A stretch of DNA of 62,110 nucleotides, from contig NC_090610.1 in the NCBI RefSeq assembly GCF_004359215.1, forward strand, positions 11,300,164-11,362,273. Reading direction: 5' to 3'. Position numbers and translations under genes: made by a program. This DNA comes from Bremia lactucae. Taxonomy: Eukaryota; Oomycota; Peronosporomycetes; Peronosporales; Peronosporaceae. Within the stretch, counting starts at the first letter, position 1. Each line of letters begins with the position of its first letter. Below the pieces are notes generated by a model, which did no database searches, was not told the DNA's origin, and worked only from the letters and a program-made list of their open reading frames with translations. Positions 8,749 to 18,766 of the stretch are shown piece by piece.

Positions 8749-10345
8749 ATACCACCTAAAAGAGGCCACGTTGACGTCGTCTGCGAAGACGCCCACTCAA
8801 CTCGCACTAAGCGCACGCGCCGCGTTAACACGCCGACAGCGTCCAATGCCTTAGTCGAAACGCCGACAGCTACTGCTGCTGTCGCGTTAACAGGGCTTAA
8901 GGATCCATCCCACTTTAACAGTGAGGATGTGATCCGTCGCTCATTGTCGACTACAATGAGTCGACACCGTTGCCGTCATTTCATAGTAGCGATGCGGACA
9001 ACGAGCTCATGAGGAAGGATGATGGCGCACGATTGCCCATCCAAACTTCTATCATTGCTCACAACAAGGAGATGACAACGTTTACGAATGCTGTCTCGTC
9101 GTCTGCGCTGGCTAGCGCAGCGATCATTGATGAGAGTGCTGCCTATAAAGGCGCAGCCGCTTCTCCGTTTGGTATAACCACAACGCCTTATGCTCAGACC
9201 ATTATCCATAATGGTTCTGACATGGAGGATTCGGAGCCTAAAGCTCCGCCGACAACTTGAACGTGCTCGATCGGTGTCACCAGCCAGTCATAGTAAACGT
9301 GGCTATGTGACGGGTGGCATACCACTTATGCCTCTCCATGTCGATGGCCTCGTGCCAAGGGGCCGAGGGCGTCGATCCTAGAGCGCGCTATTGTAGAGGC
9401 ATATAACTTTTATGGCGTCTTTATATCATGGAGGGCTCAGGGAAAATCGCTTGGGCGTATTTTCCCGATCCCGATCGTGTTGCGTTCAAATGAAACGCCC
9501 GACCAACACGAGGCGGCATTCACGCGCCGCATTCATCCGCATTCCGATGCGATGAAACAACGGTCGCAGCGAATTAATTTCGCCCGCTTGCGTGTAAAAT
9601 GATCATGGGCGATACTGTACCCCCTGTTTCAACGCTGCTTCTGCTAGTCCATTTGAGACTAGCGAAGAGGCCTCAGCTGGCGCTCATTTTCATAGGCAGC
9701 CACCAAGCCAGGCACATCAATACGTAGGGTATCGATCGGTTCCCGAGAGTCGTAAAATCGTCGAGTAACCTTTCCATTGGACGAGGATCTGGTACCTTTG
9801 CCTCACGGAGCGGTGAGCGAGCAATTTTCGGACAAGGAAGCGCTGATTCCCACCCACATCCATTAATGCAGGCGGTGCCCGAATGGAGTGGCGATCTCGC
9901 CACCTTCTCGCGGCTGCCTTACCTTTGCCCGTTCAGTCGCAGGCGTTAAGCGCTGCCAAACGACGTATTGCGGATCTCGAGGGTCAAGTCTCGCGACTGA
10001 AATCGGATCTGTATGATGTCCGAGCGAAGACTCGTCAGGGTTATTAACGCTTGAAGACTCGCTTGGACCTTCTGGAGAAGATAATGCTGAGGGATCCACG
10101 TTACTCGCGTGACGTCCCTCGCTCTCCGAGTCCTCTCCGTGGTGGGAGGAGTCGATCGGCCTAAAGCTCCTCACCTTCACCGTCCCCCTCACCCGAACGA
10201 GACGCTCGAGTCACAGTCGGCGTCACCATCGGTCTCCTTAGACGGTTGGGGTATGTGACCTCATTTGGGTCTACGTATCGCTTCAGGCGACCCACGTAAA
10301 ATACGGGTGCGTCTTCATATATGGGGGAAGCGTGAGCCTATAATT
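8749..10345 (+). pseudogene. Gypsy-1 antisense accessory ORF (copy I)
   Basis: Plus-strand, opposite to pol. It starts at an ATA where other copies have ATG (PPKRGHVDVV), then a Ser/Asp-rich segment and APPTT..RARSVSPASHSKRGY (near 9270). An open frame follows at 9378-9602 with LERAIVEAYNFYGVFISWRA, IPIVLRSNETPDQHE and RINFARLRVK. After further frameshifts comes a coiled coil (RIADLEGQVSRLKSDLYDVRA, 9970-10025) and a Ser/Arg-rich basic tail. The second half lies exactly opposite the chromodomain and integrase tail. I know no family for it. Decayed by single-base indels, yet consistent with the copy at 58188. Confidence 0.6.
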
Positions 10346-12506
10346 TAGGTCTCCAACCTCATTTTTTACCACCGTAAAGGGTCCAAGGAAACGCGACAAC
10401 AACTTCGTAGTACCTCCAGGTAGTGCAGAAATTGCTTTCTTAGGTAGGGCAGCAGCACTGAATAGTACCATTTCACCCACTCTAGAGCGCTCATTATTTT
10501 CGCGACCATTTCGGTTCGCATTCTTTGTGCTTGTCCTGGGCGCTTGCTATCGCGCCACGAACTTTTCGTGTGATGGCTTATCGCATATTCACAAAGCGTT
10601 GAGCCTCGCTCACGTTTTTAGCATCAAACTCGCCTATGGTACCGCCGAGGGGTCGGTCATAAGACGTAGTTTAGTGACCGTGGTCACTAGGGCAAGTTTC
10701 TGTTGTGAAGATGATACACTCGCGGGTCATCGTCGTATTGACGATTTTATGTCCCTCTTTCGCACCGAGCAGAGTGAGGGGCCCTCCCCCACTAAGACTC
10801 GGGCTGCGCACAAACAAGACTGGCATTCAAGGATGGCGCAGTCCTTTAATATAAAACGGTGTCTCACCCGTACTGGGGTGGACACTGTTATTTATAGCGA
10901 ACTCCACGAAGGGCAATTGCTTTCTCCAATCTTTGGAAGTCTCTTTCGTGCGCAATCCATCCGTCGCGACCCGATTGGCACGTTCTGTTTGGCCTCCGGT
11001 CTGGGGATGATCTGCAATGACATATGGAGTTTGCTACTTAGCAACTCAAAAACACATGTCGTCAAAAACCTGACGTAAATCGTGGATTTAGGTCCAATAC
11101 TACGGACTCGGGCATTCCGTGTAGTCGGTATACATGATCCAGGAACAAAAAAGCTGATTCCTTGCCTGTGATCGATGTTTGACATGGTGCTAAATGCACC
11201 ATTTTGCTCAGTCTGTCTACAAAGACGACGAACCACGTCCGATTCTCATGATCGGTCGGCATGCCAAACATGAAGTCCAGACTTACTGACTTCCAACAGT
11301 TGGTTGGAATCGGTAGCGTCTTCAGTGGCGCACTGCTGGACGGTGCAGGCTTAATGCGCTAACACTGTTCGCAAGAGCGAATATAGTTGGCCACCCATCT
11401 ATATAGGTGTGGCCACCAAAATTTCTCGGGCACTCGTGAGAATGTCTTTTCACGGCCCAGATGCCCACTAGATGGCGCATCATGGAGCTCGTGAAGGATC
11501 ATCAGCTTGAGATCTGTGTCATGAGGCACATAGATTCTCAAGGGATTACAAGTTGGTTGCTGATGCCATAACAGACCATCGCTTTAGCTAAAGCGATTTA
11601 TCTTAGCTTTTAGGTGCGACGGAAGGGTTACCTTTCGTCCACCAAAGTGATCAAACAGCAGGCGACAATGGTCGTCCTGACTGGAGCTCTCTTTTATCAG
11701 AGGCTAATGAGCTCGTCACGTGGTATGTCTTCATGGCTGCCAACGTTGACGGCTAAATTGTGCTTTAGCACTAGACACACTTCCCTGTGTCTAACCTCGA
11801 AGTCTGGTCTGCGCGATAAAGCGTCAGCCAAGACAATTGACTTACCCGGCTTATATTCAACATTGAATAAAAATTCAGAGAAGAATATGAGCCATCGTTC
11901 AATTCTAGGCGAGAGGTGCGGTGAGTTTATTGCGGTCCGCAGTGATCGTGATCTGTGTAAACCACAAATGGTTCGGTGCCCAATAGGTGCACACGAAACT
12001 TGACAAGAGCATACTTTATTGAAAGCAGCTCTTTGTCATGCACAGGTAATTCAGTTCCGCGGCTTTTAATAGCCGGGACTGATAAGAGATGACACGGTCA
12101 ACGCCGTCGTCATCCTTCTGCATGAGCGCGCTGCCGATTGCAAAATTACTTGCATCGCAGACGACGCTAAAGGGCTTATCCGCGTCTGGCAATGCCAAGA
12201 CCGGTGCCTCTACAAAATATTGCCATACTGATGTGAACGCATCTTCTTGTTCTTTTAACCAAACCCATTCTGTATCTTTTTAAGGAGATCAGATAATGGT
12301 TTAGTTTGCTCCGCATATTTCTTGCTATACTTATGCAAGTTATTAGCGAGCCCTAGGAATTGGCGCGAATCCTTCACATGCCGTGGGATCGGCCATTCCT
12401 TTACCAATTTTACTCGTCTAGGTCTGCTCGTACACCATGTGTACCAACGATGCAGCCCAGTACAGGTATCTCAGGGACCCCTATGACGCACTTTTGCAAG
12501 TTGACG
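9680..12506 (-). pseudogene. Gypsy-1 copy I pol: RNase H, integrase, chromodomain
   Basis: Minus-strand pieces from the high end: RNase H (SVVCDASNFAIGSALMQKDDD, near 12150), zinc-binding N-terminus of integrase (HLGREKTFSRVPEKFWWP ending CEQC, 11490-11360), core with VVFVDRLSKMVHLAPC (near 11200), integrase C-terminus (LNYRLTLPPYMKTHP, near 10310) and a chromodomain start RYQILVQWKGYS (near 9800-9765) that then shifts frame. The second catalytic Asp region reads VVLDLNPRF instead of VSDRGPRF, so the integrase is altered. 11440-12007 is indistinguishable by eye from 31004-31571. Confidence 0.75.
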
Positions 12507-13136
12507 TATCAATGTGCTTGATGCGTTTGTAGAATGTCGGATTCTCGGCCAATGCTATTGAGCCTTGGTTGTCCTCATAGATCTTGACCGCATCGCTTCT
12601 CGACATCTCAACGAGCTCACACAGAAATGCCTTTAGCCACACCGCTTCTTGTGCTACTTCTGGCAACGCCATGTGTTCGACTTCCGTAGACGAAGTGCCA
12701 CAGTGCGCTGCTTCTTGCTTTTCCAGCTGATACATCCGCCGCTCATCAAAAATGCCACTGGTGCTTCTTCTTGACTCTGTGTCTCCAGCCCAGTCTGCAT
12801 CCGTGTAGCCTTGAAGTCCCTTGTCACTTGATGCTTGAAACTTGATACCATGCAATTTGTGCCTTGTATATACCTGAATACTCTCGTGAGTGCTTGCTAG
12901 TGTGTCGGACATAAAACTGTAGCAAATTGGCTGATCACTGCTACTACCGCAGCGAGATCGGGGCGTGTATCGACCGTAAAGTACATCAGGTAGCCGACAG
13001 CATTTCTATATGGTACCCCAGCCATGGACTCGTTGTGTTTGCAACCTCCTTCGCACATAAGCTTTTTTTTGTCAGCTTGAGTCCCGGATCCTGTGTATTC
13101 GTGCATAGTAGGGCCCGAGAACGGGCTGAGCAATAG
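12507..13136 (-). pseudogene. Copia-2 RNase H fragment (minus)
   Basis: Minus frames read VPYRNAVGYLMYFTVDTRPDLA (near 13010-12950), LQGYTDADWAGDTESRRSTSG (near 12800) and YEDNQGSIALAENPTFYKR (near 12560). This is the connection and RNase H of a copia element, closely like 15492-16300. At 12507 the frame runs into gypsy-1 in the middle of KHID. Confidence 0.75.
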
Positions 13137-13145
13137 AGTCGCACA

Positions 13146-13308
13146 AGCGTCATTTAGACGCTGTGTTGTAGAGTGATATTGGAGTATGTCTCCACTCTGG
13201 ACAAGTTAGCTGATATCATGACGAAGCCTATTCCAGCGACGCAGTTTTGTGTGCTTCGGAGCAAACTTGGTATTCAAGCGTCTCCCTAATCGTCGAGTCG
13301 AGTGAGAG
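13146..13308 (+). pseudogene. Copia-2 pol C-terminal end (plus)
   Basis: The plus strand reads VILEYVSTLDKLADIMTKPI and ends GIQASP-stop at about 13289, the conserved copia pol tail. It faces the minus-strand copy on its left, so the two copies are inverted around 13137-13145. Confidence 0.7.
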
Positions 13309-13565
13309 TGTTAGCTAGGAAGCGACTCGACTACATCAAGATAGTACCCATAATTACCATTATATACCGGTAATGACGTCACAGTGTGACGTCATGGGGA
13401 TGACGTTAGTAGATGACGTCAGTAGTTTCTAGAAGGTTCTATGAGCTATGATTGGAGAATCAATGATTGGCTTCGAGGTAGCTATAGGTTGCGAACTAAG
13501 GACCTTAATATATTCACTTTGCATTTCGCCAAGTAGTGCTCACTTGACCTTAGCATAAGTCAAAC
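13309..13565 (+). repeat. Copia-2 LTR (plus) with CRE-like palindromes
   Basis: TGTTAGCTAGG at 13309 follows a purine stretch. The LTR contains repeated TGACGTCA palindromes (about 13374-13418) and ends near CTCACTTGACC. It matches the minus-strand LTRs at 15262-15491 and 18597-18766. TGACGTCA is the consensus for CREB/ATF-type bZIP proteins, so these may be enhancer sites; that use is inference. Confidence 0.65.
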
Positions 13566-13569
13566 AGTG

Positions 13570-15261
13570 GGAGCTGTGCGATGGTTGCGCACCTGGCAAA
13601 TAAACGCGAGTGAGCTTCATGCAAAAGTCGCCTCATCACGCAAATAAGCTGCTAGAAGTCATTCAGAGTGACGTGAGCGGTCCTATGCAGTCAGCGACTT
13701 TTAGCGGTAAGTGGTACTTCGTCACATTTACAGATGAGTACTCGCACTTTACCAGTGTTCTTGTTACGAAGCAAGTCGGAGGTCTCAAACAAGCTCGCCA
13801 AGTTTGTTGCGTTCACTGAGACTTAGACCGGCGGAGTTGTCAAAACTCTTCGTTGAGACAACGGTGGTGAAAACACTTCGAGCGTATTGGCCAAGTTCTG
13901 CAAGCGTCGTGGTATTGAGCAAAAATTCACGCTACCCTACGCTCGCAACTGAATAGGGGGGGGGGGCGAACGCATGAATCGTACACTCGTGAATTGCGCA
14001 AGATGTATGCTTGAGCTCGCTGGACTGCCGAAATCGTATTGGGGCGAAGCATTCATGACCGCTACCTTCCTTCGCTACCGCTGTCCAACGCGAGGTATTG
14101 TATGGAAAAGTCACTATATCAGGTTTGGACCGGGAGGAAACCAGCGCTGGCAAATCTAAAGGTGTTTGGCTGCCATGCATTTGTAACAGTTCCAAAGGAA
14201 AAACGTCGCAAGATTGACTCTCGAACGGTACGCTGTCCATTTCTCGGCTACTCGAAGCATGAAAAAGCATATCGTTTCGAAGAAAGATTGAGAATGGCCG
14301 TGTACTAGTGAGTTTGATGCAAAATTTATGGAAGACATGTTTGACAGTGAGAGATGCGTCCGCCAGAATAGCGCGATTGTTGTTCAAGAGGCTGATGAAT
14401 TGGCCGATGACGACTCTCCACAACTCGAAGAAACTGATCAAGAGAATGAAGAATGTGAGCAGAGCGAAGAAATGGAGCCTGGCACCAAGCGGCACGAAAG
14501 GACTCAATCGCTCGAAAAAGCAGCTGAAATTCCAACGTCTAAGCGACACAGTAGATACCAATCAGTAAAAGAAATGTCTGCTACGGCACACGATTTTGAG
14601 GCTGCGTACGTTGTGGATTCAGTGGGAGAAATGCCGACCACGTTCAAGTCGGCGATGGAATCCAGCGACGCAGCCAAGTGGCAAGAAGTATGCAACTCGG
14701 AAATGGAATCGCTTCAAAAGAACAAGACATGGACGCTTGTGCCGCTACCAAAAGGGCGCAAGCCAATAGGCAATCGGTAAGTGTTTCGCGTCAAAGAAAA
14801 TCAAGACGGTATAGTGGAGCGACACAAGGCGCGTCTAGTGGCTAAAGGCTTTGCACAGAAGTTTGGCATTGACTACGAAGAAACGTTTGCGCCTGTGGCC
14901 AAGTTTACATCTATTCGGATTCTGCTCAGTTTGGCTGCCAAGTACGGACTTACTGTCCATCGGATAGACGTAAAGACAGCGTACCTCAACGGCCAGCTCG
15001 ACGAGGACATCAACATGGCGCAGCCAGATGGCTTCAATGATGCAATCAATCCGGACTATGTGTGCAAACTAGAACGGTCAGTGTACGTGCTGAAGCAGTC
15101 GCCTCGCATGTGGAAGAAGCCCCTCGATGATTTTATGCTAGGGCTCGAGTTCAAGAAATGCGAATCTGGCCACTGCGTCTAAATGAAGCGTGGTAGGCAA
15201 GATATGATCTTTGTTGCGCTTTACGTCGATGACTTAATTTTGGCTAGCAGTAATGAAAAGG
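13570..15261 (+). pseudogene. Copia-2 integrase to reverse transcriptase (plus)
   Basis: Begins inside GAG-pre-integrase (WELCDGCAPGK) and continues with SPHHANKLLEVIQSDVSGPM, integrase core pieces (FVTFTDEYSHFTSV, NRTLVNCARCMLELAGLPKS), the acidic linker (14328-14560) and RT ([48 protein letters not shown] near 15220). Lesions: an 11-G run at 13956-13966 shifts frame just before the integrase Glu region; TAA at 14778-14780 replaces the Trp of [11 protein letters not shown] near 15181 replaces a Tyr. Truncated at both ends. Confidence 0.75.
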
Positions 15262-15491
15262 TCAAGTGAGCACTAGTTGGCAAAATGCAAAGTAAATATA
15301 TTAAAGGACTTAGTTCGCAAACCTATTGCTTGTTACCTCTAAGCCAACCATTACTTCTAGCCAATTAGCGCTTCTGAAATATTCTAGAAGCTTCTGACGT
15401 CATCAACTGACGTCATTACCGGTATCTGCCGGTACCCGCCTTTGGCCTGCTTGCTGCATGAGACGCCTTTTTCACAGCGTCCTTAAGAACA
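15262..15491 (-). repeat. Copia-2 3' LTR (minus)
   Basis: On minus it starts TGTTCTTAAGG after GAGTGGGAG, contains TGACGTCA-type palindromes and the ACCGGTA repeat, and runs to GCTCACTTGAC. It is the inverse of 13309-13565. Confidence 0.65.
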
Positions 15492-16340
15492 CTCCCACTC
15501 GACTCGACAGCTCTTGGGCCTTGTATCCCGAGCTTGCCACGAAGTACGCAAAACTGTGTCGCTGGAATTGGCTTGGTCATATCGGCCAGCATGTCGAGAG
15601 AAGAAATATATTCGAGAATCACTTGACCGTCTTTAACCTTGTCGTATACAAAATAATATCGAATGTCGATGTGCTTGTTTTGCTTGTGATACTCTGGATT
15701 CTTTGCCATTGCAATTGAGCCTTGGTTATATTCATAAATCTTGACCGCTCTATCCGTGGACATCTCACCGAGCTCGCACAGAAATGTTTTAAGCCATACT
15801 GCCTCTTGTGTCGCCTCTGACAGTGCCATGTACTCAGCTTCTGTAGATGATAGAGTCACCGTATGCTGTTTCTTGATCTTCCAGCTGACACACCCGCCAC
15901 TCATCATAAAAGCGTAGCCGCTTGTGCTTCTTCGTGACATCGTCTCTCCGGCCCAGTCCGCATCCGAAAACCCTTGCAGTCCATTATGAGTTGCTGCTTG
16001 AAACTCGATGCCACGGCATCGAGTTTCGTGAGTCCTTGTACCTTATATATACCTGAAAACCCTTTTGAGTGCTTGCCAGTGTGTTGGGCATGGGTCTGCA
16101 ACAAATTGGCCAAGTACTCCAACTGCCGCAGCGAGATCCTGGCGTGTGCCAACCATAATGTATCAGGCAACCGACAGCATTTCGATACGGCACACCGACC
16201 ATAGTTTCACTGTGCTTGCATCCGCCTTCGCACATGGACTTGGTCAGCTTGAGTCCTGGACCCTGGGGCGTCCTAACGGCCTTACTGTTGTCCATGTTGA
16301 ACTTCGCTAAAATATTACATGCAAACTTGGTCTGCCGCAT
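15492..16340 (-). pseudogene. Copia-2 RNase H
   Basis: A 174-residue minus frame carries RRSTSGYAFMMSGGCVSWK, SSTEAEYMALSEATQEAVWL, KIYEYNQGSIAMAKNPEYHK (usual D at EDNQ is Y), then MLADMTKPIPATQF, ending just before the LTR. Upstream connection: NSKAVRTPQGPGLKLTK and VPYRNAVGCLI (16280-16150). A 13-bp-arm perfect hairpin at 16000-16027 interrupts the connection domain. Confidence 0.75.
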
Positions 16341-17580
16341 CGTGAGTGCCCCAATCTCAAAGTCTTGCTCAATTTCAATTTCAGGAAATTACTTGAGCTG
16401 GCCCATATCCGTCATCTCAAATATGTGGCTCAGGGCTAACTTAGTTTCTTGTAGCATCTTGCTGGTACTGCTAGCCAATATAAGTCATCGACGTATCATG
16501 CAACAAAAATCAGGTTATGCTAGGACTGGAATTTAAGAAGTGTGAATCCGATCACTGCATCTAAATGTAGATGCAGTGATCGGATTCACACTTCTTGAAT
16601 TCCAGTCCCAGCATAAAGTCGTCAATTGTCTTGTTCCACATGAGAGGTGATTGCTTCAGACCGTACAGCGACCGTTGTAACTTGCACACGTAACCTGGAT
16701 TGGCTGTATCACTGAAGCCATCAGGCTGCGTCATGTAAATATCTCCGTCGAGCTGACCATTAAGAAATGCTGTTATCACATCCATTCGATGGACCGTAAG
16801 TCCGTACTTGGCAGCCAGAACTTAGCAAAATCCGGATCGATTAAAACTTCGCCACCGACGCAAACGTTTCTTATAGTCGATGCCGAATTTTGTGCGAAAC
16901 CTTTCGCCACAAGGCGCGCCTTGTATCGCTCAACTTCACCAGCTTGGTTTTCCTTAACTCGAAATACCCATCGGTTGCCGATTGCCTTACATCCTAACGG
17001 CAGGGGCACAAGTGTCTAAGTCTTGTTCTTTTGTAGCGAGTCCATTTCCAAGCTGCACGCTTCCTTCCATTTTTTTAGCTGCGTCATTGGATACCGTCGC
17101 CAACTTGAACGTGGTTGGCATTTCTCGCACTGAAAATCCACAACGTACGCAGCCTCGAAGTCTTGAGCTGTAGCTGACATTTCTTCAAGCGATTGATATT
17201 GACTGTGTCGTTTGGGCCTTGGCGCTTCAGTCGCTTTTTCGAGCGATTGGGTCCTTTGGTGTCGCTTTCTGCCAGGCTCAAATTCTTCATTCTGCGCAGA
17301 TTCTTCATTTTCGTGATCGGTTTGGTCGTGTTGTGGGGAGTCCTGTTCAGTCGCTTCATCATCATCTTGAATAACGACCTCATTATAGCGCCGGTCGCGC
17401 TTCCCACTATCAAACGTATTTTCCATAAACTTTGCGTCGCGACTGACAAGCACACGACCACTCTCAACTTTTATGCTCTGAGTAGCCAAGAAACCGACAG
17501 CGTACCGACCAAGCTTCAAATTTGCTTCGCTTTTCCTTAAGTACTGTAAGCTATGCATGGCATCCAAAAACCTTCAGATT
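16341..17580 (-). pseudogene. Copia-2 reverse transcriptase
   Basis: From high to low: acidic linker (17567-17200), LEMDSLQKNKT then [20 protein letters not shown] and [13 protein letters not shown] (17000-16880), [20 protein letters not shown] (16785-16725), YVCKLQRSLYGLKQSP, then FEMTDMGQLK (near 16400). Between 16513 and 16615 the RT sequence is folded back on itself as a near-perfect palindrome that removes part of the YVDD region. Confidence 0.75.
16513..16615. repeat. Fold-back palindrome within copia-2 RT, arms about 50 bp
   Basis: The RT segment encoding MLGLEFKKCESDHCI appears on minus (16612-16566) and again on plus (16515-16562), with a 2-4 nt centre near 16563-16566 and only a few mismatches. 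This is an inverted duplication, not a transcriptional terminator. Confidence 0.85.
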
Positions 17581-17936
17581 CGTTTCGCAGCAGAGATACC
17601 GTGGTAAAGTGCGAGTACTCATCCGTGAAAGTGAGAAGTACCGCTTGCCGCTAAAAGTTGTTGACTGCATAGGTCTACACACATCACTGTGAATAACTTC
17701 CAACAGTTTCTTTGCATGATGTGGTGACTTTTGCATCAAACTCACTCGCGTTTGTTTGCCAATCGCACAACGATCGCACAGCTCCCACTGATTGACCGAC
17801 GCAAGATCAATGTCAACACCATAGTTCCTTTTGACGATAGTGTCTAGACCACTATATCTAATGTGTCTAAGTCGAAGATGCCAGAGGTACGAAGTGGTGT
17901 CCCCATGGCATCCCGACGAGCTTGTCACATTGGCTT
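17581..17936 (-). pseudogene. Copia-2 GAG-pre-integrase with integrase deletion
   Basis: Minus frame LWHLRLRHIRYSGLDTIVKR, WELCDRCAIGKQTRVSLMQK, HHAKKLLEVIHSDVCRPM, then a jump to LKVFGCHA near 17575-17555. The plus-strand copy at 13570-14180 shows what is missing: nearly the whole integrase catalytic core. Confidence 0.7.
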
Positions 17937-18123
17937 CGTCAGTGCCGACGAGCGTCGTGCATAGCCTAAACAGCCCTTTACCCTCACGGGATCCAAGTTT
18001 TCACTGCAATCCTTTTGCTTTAGCAAAGCATCCGTCACTTTCAAACGTGACTGGACCCACGTCCTTCGTAAAGCGTCCAACGGAGAAGAGATTGCGCGAT
18101 AATTTCGGAATATGCCATACTCC

Positions 18124-18596
18124 TCAAAGCACTTCCTTCTTGGTTCCATGCGGAGTCTTCATATACATCACGATGTTACCAGTCCCGACTGCCTGGACAA
18201 CACCATCGTCTGCTAAGTGAACGTCCACCGGAGAAATACCCTTGAAATTCTTCATGAACTGTTTCGAGTACGTCATGTGCTGTGTCGTACCTAAATCGAC
18301 CAGCCATATGCAACTTGACTTGGTAGTCTTCAAATGTCCACCAACCGAAAAAAAGATAATCGTCAGAGTCGTCTTCACTCTGCGCGACGTTTGCACGCTG
18401 TAGCCGCTGTCGTTCTGTGTTCTCGCGAATTCGCACGGGGCACTTAGCGATCCAATGCCCATGCTACCCAAAGTAGTTACAGGTGCTGTTGGCCTTGACC
18501 GGTTTTTGGCGTCCCTTACGCCGACCGTTGTCCGTTGTCATAAACGCTTGTCCTTGCCCGTGGCGGCTCCATCGAAGCCGCCACCTTGTTCCTTCG
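18124..18596 (-). pseudogene. Copia-2 protease and nucleocapsid remnant
   Basis: WLVDLGTTQHMTYSKQF (near 18300-18250) is the copia protease site with DSG changed to DLG. Upstream GHWIAKCPVR (near 18450) is the end of a zinc knuckle whose first part reads CNYFG followed by a stop. Most of gag is missing: the LTR joins at about 18597. Confidence 0.65.
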
Positions 18597-18766
18597 CAAA
18601 CCTATTGCTTCTTACCCTTAAGCCAACCATTACACTTGTAGCCAATCATCGCTTCTGGAATCTTCTAGAAGCTTTTGACGTCATCAACTGACGTCATCTC
18701 AATGACTTCACCGCATGACGTCATTCCCGGTATCTACCGGTATACACCGGTACCCGCCTTTGGCCC
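18597..18766 (-). repeat. Copia-2 5' LTR fragment (minus)
   Basis: Matches 15262-15491 and 13309-13565. Contains three TGACGTCA-like sites (about 18677-18727) and the repeat ACCGGTATCTACCGGTATAC. Confidence 0.65.

Larger units (their letters stand above)
8086..12506 (-). mobile_element. Gypsy-1 copy I: chromovirus-like Ty3/gypsy, 5' truncated
   Basis: Reading on minus: RT tail, RNase H, integrase, integrase C-terminus, chromodomain, a region open on the opposite strand, polypurine tract, 3' LTR. The 5' end is lost at about 12506, where copia-2 RNase H begins mid-codon. All enzymatic frames are broken. Confidence 0.8.
15262..18766 (-). mobile_element. Copia-2: Ty1/copia element, nested in copia-3
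   Basis: Minus-strand element with 3' LTR at 15262-15491 and a partial 5' LTR at 18597-18766. Between them are gag remnant, protease, pre-integrase, a deleted integrase, RT and RNase H. On the right, LTR sequence ends at about 18766 directly inside an RT frame of a different copia (ASRVWNETFDG), so copia-2 interrupted copia-3. Confidence 0.75.

Noticed and set aside
8086..10345. Interpretation of the PPKRGHV ORF as an ordinary gag downstream of a plus-strand 5' LTR.
   Set aside because: The polypurine tract next to the LTR reads on minus, true gag with a zinc knuckle is found elsewhere in the same family (33986-35100), and the ORF overlaps the chromodomain of pol in antisense.
11614..12003. 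A 129-codon plus-strand ORF repeated identically at 31178-31567, looking like a conserved gene.
   Set aside because: It lies antisense to gypsy-1 RNase H/pol linker in both places and is identical only because the DNA patch is identical. It is broken in the third copy near 60600.
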